From assembly GCA_020636005.1 (NCBI GenBank), contig JACJYR010000003.1, forward strand, positions 806,001-870,000: a stretch of DNA of 64,000 nt, given 5' to 3'. The stretch's first letter is position 1, and every line of letters starts with the position of its first letter. Origin of the DNA: Lewinellaceae bacterium (GTDB taxonomy: Bacteria > Bacteroidota > Bacteroidia > Chitinophagales > Saprospiraceae). Below, one piece after another: positions 1 through 7,076 of this stretch. Under the pieces are notes generated by a model. The model was not told the DNA's origin. It was given only the letters and a program-made list of their open reading frames with translations, and made no database searches. A program made the translations under genes and the position numbers.

Positions 1-470
1 AAATATTACAAGGGGCAGAGAGCGCCATCAACGAAGTCATTTTCCTAACGTTGGCCATCCTCTTTTTCGCCACCCTGGAAAACCGCATCAAACGCAAAAC
101 TGCCCTCGATTCCCTGCACCGCCTCCGTTCCCTTGCCCACGTGGTGGACATGCACCAACTTACCAAAGATCCCGCCTACCTCTTGGAAAATGGCATCGAC
201 AGCCACTTCTCTGAAAAGCGGAAAATGACACCCGTGGAACTCACCCGCTACCTCGATTATTGCACCGAACTGCTCGCCATCAACTCCAAACTCGCCGCCC
301 TGCATGTGCAACACCTGCAAGACAGCGAAGTGCTGAACACCGTGAACGAAGTGGAGATGCTGTCGCACGAATTGTCCAACAAAATATGGCAGAAAATCAT
401 GATGCTGGATGTGGTGATAACAAGCGATGAAAAGGGGGCTGAGACAAAAGATGTGGGAACAAAGGCTTGA
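1..470 (+). CDS. Partial membrane-anchored hypothetical protein (5' end outside window)
   Basis: The reading frame is open from base 3 through the window edge, so the TTG at 51 is not the real start and the gene is truncated by the window. The visible part begins with a hydrophobic stretch (NEVIFLTLAILFFATLE) that looks like the last transmembrane helix. A basic stop-transfer sequence (NRIKRK) follows, then about 110 mostly helical, charged residues that should lie in the cytoplasm. I recognise no catalytic motif. Conserved Bacteroidota proteins of this shape exist, but I cannot name a function. It ends about 180 bases before the convergent Uma2-family gene. Confidence 0.6.
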   Translation, partial: ILQGAESAINEVIFLTLAILFFATLENRIKRKTALDSLHRLRSLAHVVDMHQLTKDPAYLLENGIDSHFSEKRKMTPVELTRYLDYCTELLAINSKLAALHVQHLQDSEVLNTVNEVEMLSHELSNKIWQKIMMLDVVITSDEKGAETKDVGTKA

Positions 471-495
471 CCGGGCAAGCAATCTATTGCCAAAA

Positions 496-604
496 TATTA
501 TAGATAGTCACATTAAAAATTGATTGGGACAAAATCCTAAGTCTCTGATTTTCAACAAAATGACTTCAATGACCAATGACTTTTAATGACGATTGTCTAT
601 AATA
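496..604. repeat. Small element bounded by 9-bp inverted repeats, with AATGACN repeats inside
   Basis: TATTATAGA at 496-504 is the inverse of TCTATAATA at 596-604. Between them, about 559-592 contains repeated AATGACN units (AATGACC followed directly by AATGACT, with further copies nearby). It lies in the gap between two convergent genes and encodes nothing. It could be a decayed small palindromic element or chance in AT-rich DNA. Confidence 0.3.
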
Positions 605-651
605 GCTTCTTCGGGCAGAAATGGTCGTTTCAATTGCCCAGATCCCGGCAT

Positions 652-1320
652 TTACTTCAGCATATTGAGCAATGCCTTCCGGTTTTCTTTTTTGTCAAAA
701 ATTGCAGCGATTGGAATCGAAAAGCCCTTGACCGCCTGGCTATGGATAGTGCCTTCGCCGGATTTCAGCACGAGGCGGTATGTGCCATTTTCCAGCAGGT
801 GTTGCTCTACCACCCTTTCATGTGGATCCACTATCCAGTACTCGGCTACACCCTGCAGTTCGTAGTCTTTGTGCTTGGTCACCGTGTCGTGCTCGATGGC
901 CTTCTGGCTGCTCTTGGACAATACCTCCACCACGAAATCAGGTACGGGGAAAAACAACTGGTTGTCATGAAATAGGGAAGCTTTCTCGTTTCCAAAAAAA
1001 CAGATGTCCGGTTCGTAGTCGTTGCGGGTAAATTTCGTGAGGATTTTTTCCACGCCGACAAATCCGAGGTCGTGTTCTTCTACAAACGTGTCCAGCAACT
1101 TAAGCAAGTATTTTGTCACTGCGTTATGAACTTTCACGACTGGCGAATGGAATATTATCTCCCCATTGACAAACTCCGCCTTGTCGTCCTCGGTGATGAG
1201 GTCGTAAAACGCTTGGCGGCGCTGCTGCTCGTTCTTCAGCCTGTCGTTTGCTGCTTGTACGATGAGCAGTGCTCCTGGCTCAGCCATTATTTTGTCAACG
1301 AGGTTTTTATCGTCAAACAT
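652..1320 (-). CDS. Uma2 family (DUF820) putative endonuclease
   Basis: A 222-residue protein of the Uma2/DUF820 family, a PD-(D/E)XK-like fold whose members are annotated as putative endonucleases; biological roles are mostly unknown. Visible family signatures are the EPDICFF strand, the PVPDFVVEVLSKSS core that carries the predicted acidic metal ligands, and EYWIVDP near residue 160. The N-terminal 40 residues, before the family domain, are charged and helical. ATG is preceded within 30 bases by a TATTTTTG sequence on the minus strand (1340-1347) that fits the Bacteroidota -7 element, so it is probably a monocistronic gene. These genes are often multicopy in Saprospiria and cyanobacteria. 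Confidence 0.8.
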   Translation of the reverse strand: MFDDKNLVDKIMAEPGALLIVQAANDRLKNEQQRRQAFYDLITEDDKAEFVNGEIIFHSPVVKVHNAVTKYLLKLLDTFVEEHDLGFVGVEKILTKFTRNDYEPDICFFGNEKASLFHDNQLFFPVPDFVVEVLSKSSQKAIEHDTVTKHKDYELQGVAEYWIVDPHERVVEQHLLENGTYRLVLKSGEGTIHSQAVKGFSIPIAAIFDKKENRKALLNMLK

Positions 1321-1386
1321 GGTTGCAGTGATTTTAGACCAAAAATAATCAAATCATCGTGATTTGGCAAAACCACGCAAGGGAGT

Positions 1387-1776
1387 TCAGTCGAACCGAT
1401 TGCCCTTGAAATTTTCTATCTCCCGCCGTTCCCGCTTGGTGGGGCGGCCTGTGCCACGTTCCCGGTACTCTTTGCCGGACTTGCCAACGAACCAATCGTT
1501 GTATTTACTTAGCTCCTCCTGCGGGGTGATGTTGTCGTAGCATTCCAGGGCGATGGGTGCGCCGACCCGCTTCTCGATGATTTTTTTTACTAAATAATCC
1601 AGGTTAAAACCGTCCTTTTTCACATGCACAATTTGACCTGTTGTGACGGTATCGGAGGCTTTAACTTCATGTTCGCCAATCCTCACCTTGCCCGACTTGC
1701 AGGCATCGGCAGCCAACGTCCTTGATTTAAAAATACGGACGCTCCAAAGCCATTTGTCTATTCTGGTTTTTTCCAT
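1387..1776 (-). CDS. S4-domain RNA-binding protein (Hsp15/HslR-like)
   Basis: A 129-residue protein starting MEKTRIDKWLW, with a single N-terminal S4 RNA-binding fold: IDKWLWSVRIFKSRTLA, then a KSGKVRIGEHEVKAS hairpin. A basic C-terminal tail follows (GTGRPTKRERREIENFKGN). This is the architecture of the heat-shock protein Hsp15 (HslR), which binds stalled 50S subunits carrying nascent chains. The frame extends upstream to 1857, but that would overlap the PPK2 gene; the ATG at 1776 lies five bases after the PPK2 stop and starts at the conserved domain. The tight spacing suggests cotranscription with the PPK2 gene. Confidence 0.85.
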   Translation of the reverse strand: MEKTRIDKWLWSVRIFKSRTLAADACKSGKVRIGEHEVKASDTVTTGQIVHVKKDGFNLDYLVKKIIEKRVGAPIALECYDNITPQEELSKYNDWFVGKSGKEYRERGTGRPTKRERREIENFKGNRFD

Positions 1777-1781
1777 TTGCC

Positions 1782-2510
1782 CTATTTCGGATATTCCAAA
1801 TTCATCGCCTCCAACGCTTCGCAAACTTTTTTTGAAATGATGTAGTCCCTGTACCACCGTTCATCCACCGGCACGACTGTCCAGGGGATTTTGCTTTCGT
1901 TGATGGCGTATTCATAGCAGCGCATGTATTCGTCCCACGATTCCCTTTCCTTCCAGTCTCCGTCGTTGTGCTTCCAGTGTTTATCAGGTTCATCAATGCG
2001 TTCTTTTAGTTCCTTTTCCTGCTGATCGTAGGAAATGTGGAGGTAAAATTTCAGGATGGTTGTGTTGTTGTCGAAGGTGATCAATTCCTCAAAAGCATTG
2101 ATGGCGGCCATGCGTTTTGCTACCCGCTCTTCGTCAATCCACTTGTGTACCCGCTGAATGAGAATGTCCTCATAATGCGAGCGGTTGAAGATTTTGATGT
2201 CGCCTTTGGCTGGCACTTGCTGGTGTACCCGCCAAAGAAAGTCGTGGGCAAACTCAATCTCTGTCGGCTTTTTAAAAGCATAGACACTCAAGTTGAACGG
2301 GGTGCAGTCTTTAAACACGTTTTTCACGGCACCGTCCTTGCCACTGCCGTCCATGCCCTGGAGGATGACGAGCAGGGAATGTTTCTGGGCTGCCCGTAGT
2401 ATTTCATTGAGTTTGCCGATACGTTCCTCGTAATCATCGGTGAGTTTTTTGAGTTTTTTTTCGTCCACGTCACTTGGTGGGCGGGTGGATATCTCTGAAA
2501 GTTTGATCAT
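1782..2510 (-). CDS. Polyphosphate kinase 2 family protein
   Basis: A 242-residue PPK2-family kinase of the P-loop thymidylate-kinase-like fold, which uses polyphosphate to phosphorylate nucleotides (NMP or NDP). The Walker A motif is GMDGSGKD near residue 53. The Walker B-type segment is IFNRSHYED near 110, and the lid region carries basic residues (IQRVHKW). The single-domain length fits short class I/III enzymes; I cannot assign the preferred nucleotide from sequence alone. It is followed closely by the S4-domain gene. A PPK1 gene lies 10 kb away in the same window, so the organism can both make and use polyphosphate. Confidence 0.9.
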   Translation of the reverse strand: MIKLSEISTRPPSDVDEKKLKKLTDDYEERIGKLNEILRAAQKHSLLVILQGMDGSGKDGAVKNVFKDCTPFNLSVYAFKKPTEIEFAHDFLWRVHQQVPAKGDIKIFNRSHYEDILIQRVHKWIDEERVAKRMAAINAFEELITFDNNTTILKFYLHISYDQQEKELKERIDEPDKHWKHNDGDWKERESWDEYMRCYEYAINESKIPWTVVPVDERWYRDYIISKKVCEALEAMNLEYPK

Positions 2511-2560
2511 AATGTTGGAATTTTAGATAAAAAATTTCCAGCAGTGCCCTACTGATTGTT

Positions 2561-2674
2561 TAAGTAACGATGGAAAAATAACTTCACCATTTTGATTTTG
2601 AAAACCCAGCAATGGAGAGGTTTTTTAAAAATAATCCCGATTTCACATCGGGATTATTTTTCCTTCGATCCTAA
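2561..2674 (+). repeat. 114-bp dispersed palindromic element, copy 1
   Basis: First of three copies in the window. The ends form an imperfect 21-nt inverted repeat (left TAAGTAACGATGGAAAAATAA; the right end inverted begins TTAGGATCGAAGG). Inside the right end is a strong hairpin: AATAATCCCGAT, a 5-nt loop TTCAC, then ATCGGGATTATT followed by T's. It sits between PPK2 and the histidine-phosphatase-like gene. The hairpin plus T tract could also act as a terminator. Confidence 0.8.
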
Positions 2675-2680
2675 ACACAT

Positions 2681-3331
2681 TTAAAACTTGAAATGGTGGA
2701 TCTCGGCATCGCCCAAGTTTTTGACGATGGCAACATAGATGTTGTCGTATTCGTCGTCGGCTATTTTGCTGGTGTAAATTTTTCCAGCCAGCATGTTCAC
2801 GGCGCGGGCAGCCGTTTCTTTCGTGCCCACGATCATGGCTTTTTTCCCTTTATAACTGTGGGTGAGGATTTTCAAGGTATTTTCCAGCACTTCGGGCTTA
2901 AACGTGCCCAGGTCGCAGCTATTGGATTTGGATGTCATCAGCCCGGTTTGCATGGAAGGGTTGCTGTCCACATAGATTTGTTCGATGGCAGCACTTTGAA
3001 AAAGTTCTGCCAGGCGGGCGGCCCGTGCCTGGCCGATGAGCGAAATGCCCGATTTAACGGAATCCTTTTCAGCATGGCGCACTACAAAAATGGTGACGAC
3101 CGAGGTGTCGCTGCCGGGAGGCAGCTTCATTACTTCCCCATTGGTCAGGGTCAAATTGTTGCCGCTGCGGAAGGCGACATGGCCCTCGGCCTCGTGGGGA
3201 GGAGCCTTGAGTTCGGCCACTTCTTTGTTGGCGGTTTCGGTGGCGGCCTCACGGGCGTTGGTATCATTGCCACAGGACATGTAGCCAATGGCAAAAACGA
3301 GTAAAAACAGGAATTTGAATAGCTGTGTCAT
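2681..3331 (-). CDS. Histidine phosphatase family lipoprotein, apparently lacking catalytic residues
   Basis: A 216-residue protein with an N-terminal signal and lipobox-like YMSC (Cys20), so probably a membrane-anchored periplasmic lipoprotein. Residues 78-216 match the histidine phosphatase (phosphoglycerate mutase-like) fold: VVRHAEK carries the first Arg-His pair (85-86), followed by SLIGQARAARLAEL. The second catalytic His, normally in a VGHS-type motif after the late beta strand, is replaced by Thr170 (IVGTKET). The Arg in the usual STPxxRxxQTA segment is missing (SNPSMQTGLMTS). The active site is thus incomplete and the protein may bind rather than cleave phosphate esters. It is flanked on both sides by direct copies of the 114-bp repeat. 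Confidence 0.75.
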   Translation of the reverse strand: MTQLFKFLFLLVFAIGYMSCGNDTNAREAATETANKEVAELKAPPHEAEGHVAFRSGNNLTLTNGEVMKLPPGSDTSVVTIFVVRHAEKDSVKSGISLIGQARAARLAELFQSAAIEQIYVDSNPSMQTGLMTSKSNSCDLGTFKPEVLENTLKILTHSYKGKKAMIVGTKETAARAVNMLAGKIYTSKIADDEYDNIYVAIVKNLGDAEIHHFKF

Positions 3332-3380
3332 GTTTTTTAAACTAAGAAATTGAATGGTTGAATGCTTGGTTCTGCACGGT

Positions 3381-3494
3381 TTAGTAACGATGAAAAAATA
3401 ACTTCCCTATTTTGATGTTGAACCCTCAGCACTGGAAGGTTTTTTTAAAAATAATCCCGATGTGAAATCGGGATTATTTTTCCTTCGATCCTTA
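3381..3494 (+). repeat. 114-bp dispersed palindromic element, copy 2
   Basis: Same orientation and length as the copy at 2561, with about 85% similar sequence by eye. The internal hairpin loop reads GTGAA, the reverse complement of the TTCAC loop in copy 1, so the hairpin appears inverted within the element. It lies between the histidine-phosphatase-like gene and lysA. Confidence 0.8.
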
Positions 3495-3564
3495 GCCGTT
3501 TAATCCTGGAAGCATTTGCACCTGCCTTGCTTCAACGAGTACCGTTTTTTATAGTTGCGGTTCT

Positions 3565-4821
3565 CTATACCTTGGCCATCGCCTCGGTGTGCAGTTCCAC
3601 CTCCACCTGGTTGCGCAGGATGTCGTTCATCGTCTCCCGCTTGCGTATGAGATAGTCTTTGCCTTCATGGATTAACACTTCGGCGGGGCGGAAACGGGAG
3701 TTGTAGTTGGAAGCCATGGAAAAGGCATACGCCCCGGCGTTGAACATACAGAGTATGTCGCCCTCATGCACTTCGGCGATTTTGCGGTTGCTGCCGAAGG
3801 TGTCCGTCTCGCAGATGTAGCCCACCACCGTGTAAATCCTGGGCTTCCCCGCCGGGTTGCTGATGTTTTCGATGCGGTGGTAGGAGTTGTAGAACATGGG
3901 CCGGATGAGATGGTTGAGGCCGGAGTCTACGCCCAGAAAAACGGTGGATGGGGTTGGTTTCACCACATTGGTTTTTACAAAAAAGTAACCCGACTGGCTC
4001 ACAAGGAATTTGCCCGGCTCGAAAATGAGGGAGAGCTCACGGCCATATTCCTTGCAGACTTCGTTGAAACGCTCGGAAATCCGGGCGCCCACTTCCTCGA
4101 TGTCCGTTTCGATGTCGTTTTCCCGGTAGGGCACCTTGAAGCCGCTGCCGAAATCCACGTATTCCAGGTGCGGAAAATGGTGGGTCGTATTCAGCAAAAT
4201 ATCTGCCGCCAACAAGAAGGTATTGGCGTCGAGGATGTCCGACCCCGTGTGCATGTGCAGCCCTTCCACATGCAGGCCTGTTGCTTCTATCACTTTTAAA
4301 ACATGCGGCAACTGGTGGATGGAAATGCCGAATTTGGAGTCCACATGGCCCGTAGAAATCTTGGAGTTACCGCCCGCCATGATGTGCGGGTTGATGCGGA
4401 TGCCGACCGCCACCTCTGGGTGCTCATGGCCAAACTGCTCCATGATAGAGATGTTGTCGATATTGATTTTGACACCGAACTCCAGGGCGGCTGACACTTC
4501 GTCAATGGCCACGCTGTTGGGCGTGAACATGATGTCTTCTGGCCGGAACCCTGCCCGGATGCCCAATTCCACCTCTTGGATGGAAACGGCGTCGAGGCCA
4601 GCACCAAGTTCCTTCAGGAATTTCAGGATGTTGATATTCGTATTGGCCTTGCAGGCGTAGTTGATTTTCAGGTCGGGGACGGAAAAGGCCGCCTCCATGC
4701 GTTTGTATTGCCGCTCGATGATGGCGGTGTCGTAAACGTACAGCGGGCTGCCGTACTTTTCAACGAGGGCCAAGGGGTCAATGCCGTTGTTGAGGAGGTA
4801 GCGGTTGTCTGTGATTGTCAT
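3565..4821 (-). CDS. lysA: Diaminopimelate decarboxylase
   Basis: A 418-residue PLP-dependent fold-type III decarboxylase that converts meso-diaminopimelate to L-lysine, the last step of lysine synthesis. The PLP lysine is in NYACKANTN (about residue 57). The glycine-rich phosphate-binding segment is DFGSGFKVP, EPGKFLV binds substrate, GYICETDTFG carries the Cys that completes the active site from the other subunit, and YNSRFRP is near the C-terminus. Length and all landmarks are normal for LysA. It stands alone, with the Doc toxin gene starting upstream in the same direction. Confidence 0.93.
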   Translation of the reverse strand: MTITDNRYLLNNGIDPLALVEKYGSPLYVYDTAIIERQYKRMEAAFSVPDLKINYACKANTNINILKFLKELGAGLDAVSIQEVELGIRAGFRPEDIMFTPNSVAIDEVSAALEFGVKINIDNISIMEQFGHEHPEVAVGIRINPHIMAGGNSKISTGHVDSKFGISIHQLPHVLKVIEATGLHVEGLHMHTGSDILDANTFLLAADILLNTTHHFPHLEYVDFGSGFKVPYRENDIETDIEEVGARISERFNEVCKEYGRELSLIFEPGKFLVSQSGYFFVKTNVVKPTPSTVFLGVDSGLNHLIRPMFYNSYHRIENISNPAGKPRIYTVVGYICETDTFGSNRKIAEVHEGDILCMFNAGAYAFSMASNYNSRFRPAEVLIHEGKDYLIRKRETMNDILRNQVEVELHTEAMAKV

Positions 4822-4830
4822 TGAATATAA

Positions 4831-5295
4831 TTAAGTAGTTGATTGAAGCGGTGAAATATTTTCTTTGAACCAAAGTTTTGCTTCGTCGAGGGAAATTGTT
4901 CCGGAGGCCATTTCAAGGGTGAAATTTTCAAGGATTTCTTCAGTACCTTCTCCTTGTGTTGGTACAAATAAACCTGACGATACTTCGACTCTTATTAGTT
5001 CTTCTTCCAAATCGTAACCGTTCAGTTGAAGAAAAGAAAGGGCAGCTTCAAGCCCTGTGCGTTTATTCCCATCACTAAACACATGACCAGCAATAATCTG
5101 GAACATATAGAAAGCTGCTTTATCACTAAATGAAGGATACATCGGTTCACCGAAAAGACTTTTATTCACTGCCTCGATTGCATAATCAAGAACGCCTTCG
5201 TGCAAAAAATTAAAAGGTGGAATGAAATTCCCACCATGTTCCTCAATCGTTCTCCGATTGATCTCAATAATTGATCTTTTAAAAAGTAATTTCAT
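4831..5295 (-). CDS. doc: Death-on-curing (Doc/Fic) family toxin
   Basis: A 154-residue Fic-fold protein of the Doc branch. The core motif HVFSDGNKRTG (about residues 71-81) matches the HxFx(D/N)xNKR consensus of Doc kinases, which phosphorylate EF-Tu and stop translation. The start codon overlaps the stop of the upstream 73-residue antitoxin (TAATG), the usual antitoxin-first arrangement. The C-terminal 35 residues beyond the Fic core are acidic and of unknown role. The region is clearly AT-rich next to lysA, which suggests horizontal arrival. Confidence 0.85.
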   Translation of the reverse strand: MKLLFKRSIIEINRRTIEEHGGNFIPPFNFLHEGVLDYAIEAVNKSLFGEPMYPSFSDKAAFYMFQIIAGHVFSDGNKRTGLEAALSFLQLNGYDLEEELIRVEVSSGLFVPTQGEGTEEILENFTLEMASGTISLDEAKLWFKENISPLQSTT

Positions 5296-5516
5296 TATGC
5301 GAGCGCTCTGAAGACTTTGTCAAACCTTTTAAAGTCCTTGTTAATGATGCCATCAAGCTCTTCCAATTGAGCTTCTTCCTCATTTTTTGTACTTTTTTCT
5401 TCTAAAAACACTTCTTTAATTATTTGCTTAAAAAGCTCAGGCCGTTCTTCCATAGCCTTAATTATTGCTGTTTTCAGCATTTCAATTTCCTGGTTTGTTT
5501 CAAATGAAGCAGTCAT
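5295..5516 (-). CDS. Antitoxin partner of the Doc-family toxin
   Basis: A 73-residue acidic protein directly upstream of doc and overlapping it by one base. The C-terminus (DFKRFDKVFRALA) resembles the Phd-type tail that inserts into the Fic groove of Doc and neutralises it. The N-terminal half is helical; I cannot assign a classic Phd DNA-binding fold. A TATCTTTG sequence on the minus strand (5548-5555) is a plausible -7 promoter element 31 bases ahead of the ATG. A hand count of bases 5401-5460 gives 20 of 60 G+C, well below neighbouring genes. Confidence 0.75.
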   Translation of the reverse strand: MTASFETNQEIEMLKTAIIKAMEERPELFKQIIKEVFLEEKSTKNEEEAQLEELDGIINKDFKRFDKVFRALA

Positions 5517-5547
5517 AATCGTCTGAATTTTAATTGTTTAACTTGTT

Positions 5548-5555
5548 CAAAGATA
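5548..5555 (-). promoter_or_regulatory. Bacteroidota -7 promoter element for the toxin-antitoxin pair
   Basis: TATCTTTG on the minus strand fits TAnnTTTG and lies 31 bases upstream of the antitoxin ATG. No clear TTG at the right -33 spacing was found. Confidence 0.45.
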
Positions 5556-5568
5556 AAGGCTTTTCCCA

Positions 5569-5958
5569 TTAAACAGTAATTTCAATCCTGTTCCCCTCCG
5601 GGTCAAGGATAACACTTTCATAGTACCCGTCGCCCGTCCAGCGGGGTTCGCCCAGTATTGGATGCCCTGCCAGCCGCAGTTGGGCTGTCATCTCGTCCAC
5701 CTTTTCGACGCTGCCAACGGAAACGGCAAAGTGGATCAGTCCGAGGCTTTGCTTTTCAACATCGTTTTGGTTTTCAGGGACTTGCGGCTGGTGCATCAGT
5801 TCAAGGCGGCAACCGTTTTCAAAAGAGAGGAAATAGGATTGGAAGTTTTTGGTTGGGTTGACATACTTTTCGCCGGCTTTTGCCTGGAACCAGGTTTCGT
5901 AAAAGGAGCGCACCCGTTCCAGGTCTTTCACGTAAAGGGCAACGTGTTCTATTTTCAT
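5569..5958 (-). CDS. VOC family (glyoxalase/bleomycin-resistance fold) protein
   Basis: A 129-residue single vicinal-oxygen-chelate domain with paired beta-alpha-beta-beta-beta modules. It begins MKIEHVALYVKDLERVRSFYE, where the His is a usual metal ligand, continues with RLELMH and GLIHFAVSV (another ligand His), and ends DPEGNRIEITV with the C-terminal Glu ligand. Metal-dependent lyase, dioxygenase and antibiotic-binding members share this fold, and nothing here fixes the substrate. A TATCTTTG element (5976-5983, minus strand) 18 bases upstream of the ATG suggests its own promoter. Confidence 0.85.
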   Translation of the reverse strand: MKIEHVALYVKDLERVRSFYETWFQAKAGEKYVNPTKNFQSYFLSFENGCRLELMHQPQVPENQNDVEKQSLGLIHFAVSVGSVEKVDEMTAQLRLAGHPILGEPRWTGDGYYESVILDPEGNRIEITV

Positions 5959-5975
5959 GTTGAAAAAATTGACTG

Positions 5976-5983
5976 CAAAGATA
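5976..5983 (-). promoter_or_regulatory. Bacteroidota -7 element for the VOC gene
   Basis: TATCTTTG on the minus strand, 18 bases before the ATG at 5958. Confidence 0.4.
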
Positions 5984-6064
5984 TGGAATAGGGCAAAGTA
6001 AAAAGTAGCGCTACACCAAAACTGCCCGAAACGGCATCTTTTAATTTGAATTCTTATGGCTTGT

Positions 6065-6072
6065 TAACTTTG
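6065..6072 (+). promoter_or_regulatory. Bacteroidota -7 element for the ECF sigma gene
   Basis: TAACTTTG fits TAnnTTTG. It lies downstream of the longest possible start (6046), which favours a translation start nearer 6124. A TTG at 6046-6048 is 16 bases upstream, slightly short for the -33 element. Confidence 0.45.
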
Positions 6073-6088
6073 GTAAGTTTTATAGGCC

Positions 6089-6116
6089 AACAGCCAACTG
6101 CCAACAGCCAACTGCA
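6089..6116 (+). repeat. Heptamer tandem repeat (CAACAGC/CAACTGC alternating)
   Basis: Four 7-mers in the order CAACAGC, CAACTGC, CAACAGC, CAACTGC, between the promoter element and the proposed start of the sigma factor. It would encode a low-complexity stretch if the upstream ATG were used. Confidence 0.8.
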
Positions 6117-6123
6117 AAAAAGT

Positions 6124-6663
6124 GTGACTGAAAAAGACCTCATAGCCGCCTGCCAGCGCAGGGAACGAAAAGCACAAAAGCTGCTGTACGAGCGCTTTGC
6201 ACCGCTCATGCTCGGTGTGTGCAGGCGCTACGTGAAAGACCCCATGGAGGCGGAGGATGTGCTGGTGGAAGGTTTTTTCAAGGTGCTGACCAAAATCGAT
6301 ATGTACAGCGGGGAAGGGAGTTTTGAAGGCTGGATACGCCGCATCATGATCAACGAATCGCTGATGCACCTCCGCAAAAACAACCCCTTCCAGCACACCG
6401 AAGAAATAAACCCGAACCTCGACTACCAGGAAGAACCCACCGTGGTTGACGAACTGGCAGCCGAGGAAATCCTGGCGCTGCTAGACGAAATGCCGCCCGG
6501 CTACCGCACCGTTTTCAACCTCTATGTGGTGGAAGGCTACAAGCACCGGGAGATTGCGGACGAGCTGGGCATCAGCATCAATACCTCCAAGTCGCAACTG
6601 ATTTTGGCAAAACAGCGGATGGAGGAATTGGTGAAAAAACGGCTGGGGAGGTATGAGGTATGA
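6124..6663 (+). CDS. ECF-type RNA polymerase sigma factor
   Basis: Sigma-70 family, extracytoplasmic-function type, about 179 residues from a GTG start at 6124 (VTEKDLIAACQRRERKAQ). Region 2 is visible as LLYERFAPLMLGVCRRYVKDPMEAED and GSFEGWIRRIMINESLMHLRK. Region 4 is LLDEMPPGYRTVFNLYVVEGYKHREIADELGISINTSKSQLILAKQRM, with its helix-turn-helix. A longer start at 6046 is possible but would precede the likely promoter element and include the heptamer repeat. The next gene encodes a one-pass membrane protein that is probably its anti-sigma factor. Confidence 0.88.
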   Translation: MTEKDLIAACQRRERKAQKLLYERFAPLMLGVCRRYVKDPMEAEDVLVEGFFKVLTKIDMYSGEGSFEGWIRRIMINESLMHLRKNNPFQHTEEINPNLDYQEEPTVVDELAAEEILALLDEMPPGYRTVFNLYVVEGYKHREIADELGISINTSKSQLILAKQRMEELVKKRLGRYEV

Positions 6664-6715
6664 GGTGTTTTGGTGCCTTTTTTATGTGGAAAATAGTCCT
6701 AAAAGAAAAAGTGAT

Positions 6716-7075
6716 ATGAAAGATCAGAAAGACATTTCGAGTGTATTTAGGGAGGGGGCACAAAAGCTATCCGTGCAGCCTTCCGCCAAAGCATGGCAAA
6801 AGCTGGAAGGCCGGATAGGTGGTGAAAAGAAAACGGGCAGGATAATTTCGATGCGCTGGTTGTCTGCAGTGGCAGCGGTTTTTGCGGTAGTGGTTGGGCT
6901 GTATTTTTGGGGTTCCCCAAAGCAGTCGGATTTTGCATCAATAGCTAACCCGGTGCCCAAATTTTTAGAAGATTTGACGGGGGCAGGGGACTGCAACCCA
7001 TATTGCCTGCTGATCCATTCGAGGAGTGAACTGCCGGCTTATTATGCCAACCCGGTACGTGGGGAATTTCAATGA
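6716..7075 (+). CDS. Putative anti-sigma factor, single-pass membrane protein
   Basis: A 119-residue protein starting MKDQKDISSVFREGAQKL. The cytoplasmic N-terminal third contains an amphipathic segment (LSVQPSAKAWQKLEGRI) typical of the short regulators encoded after Bacteroidota ECF sigma genes. One transmembrane helix follows (WLSAVAAVFAVVVGLYFWG, about residues 48-66), then a short extracytoplasmic tail. Its position 52 bases after the sigma gene, on the same strand, supports an anti-sigma role. No zinc-binding anti-sigma motif is present, so the role is inferred from context. The frame opens earlier (6653) but that would overlap the sigma gene. Confidence 0.65.
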   Translation: MKDQKDISSVFREGAQKLSVQPSAKAWQKLEGRIGGEKKTGRIISMRWLSAVAAVFAVVVGLYFWGSPKQSDFASIANPVPKFLEDLTGAGDCNPYCLLIHSRSELPAYYANPVRGEFQ

Positions 7076-7076
7076 A

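Noticed and set aside
6046..6123. Longer N-terminus for the sigma factor
   Set aside because: It would start ahead of the TAACTTTG promoter element and translate the heptamer repeat. The sigma fold begins near 6124.
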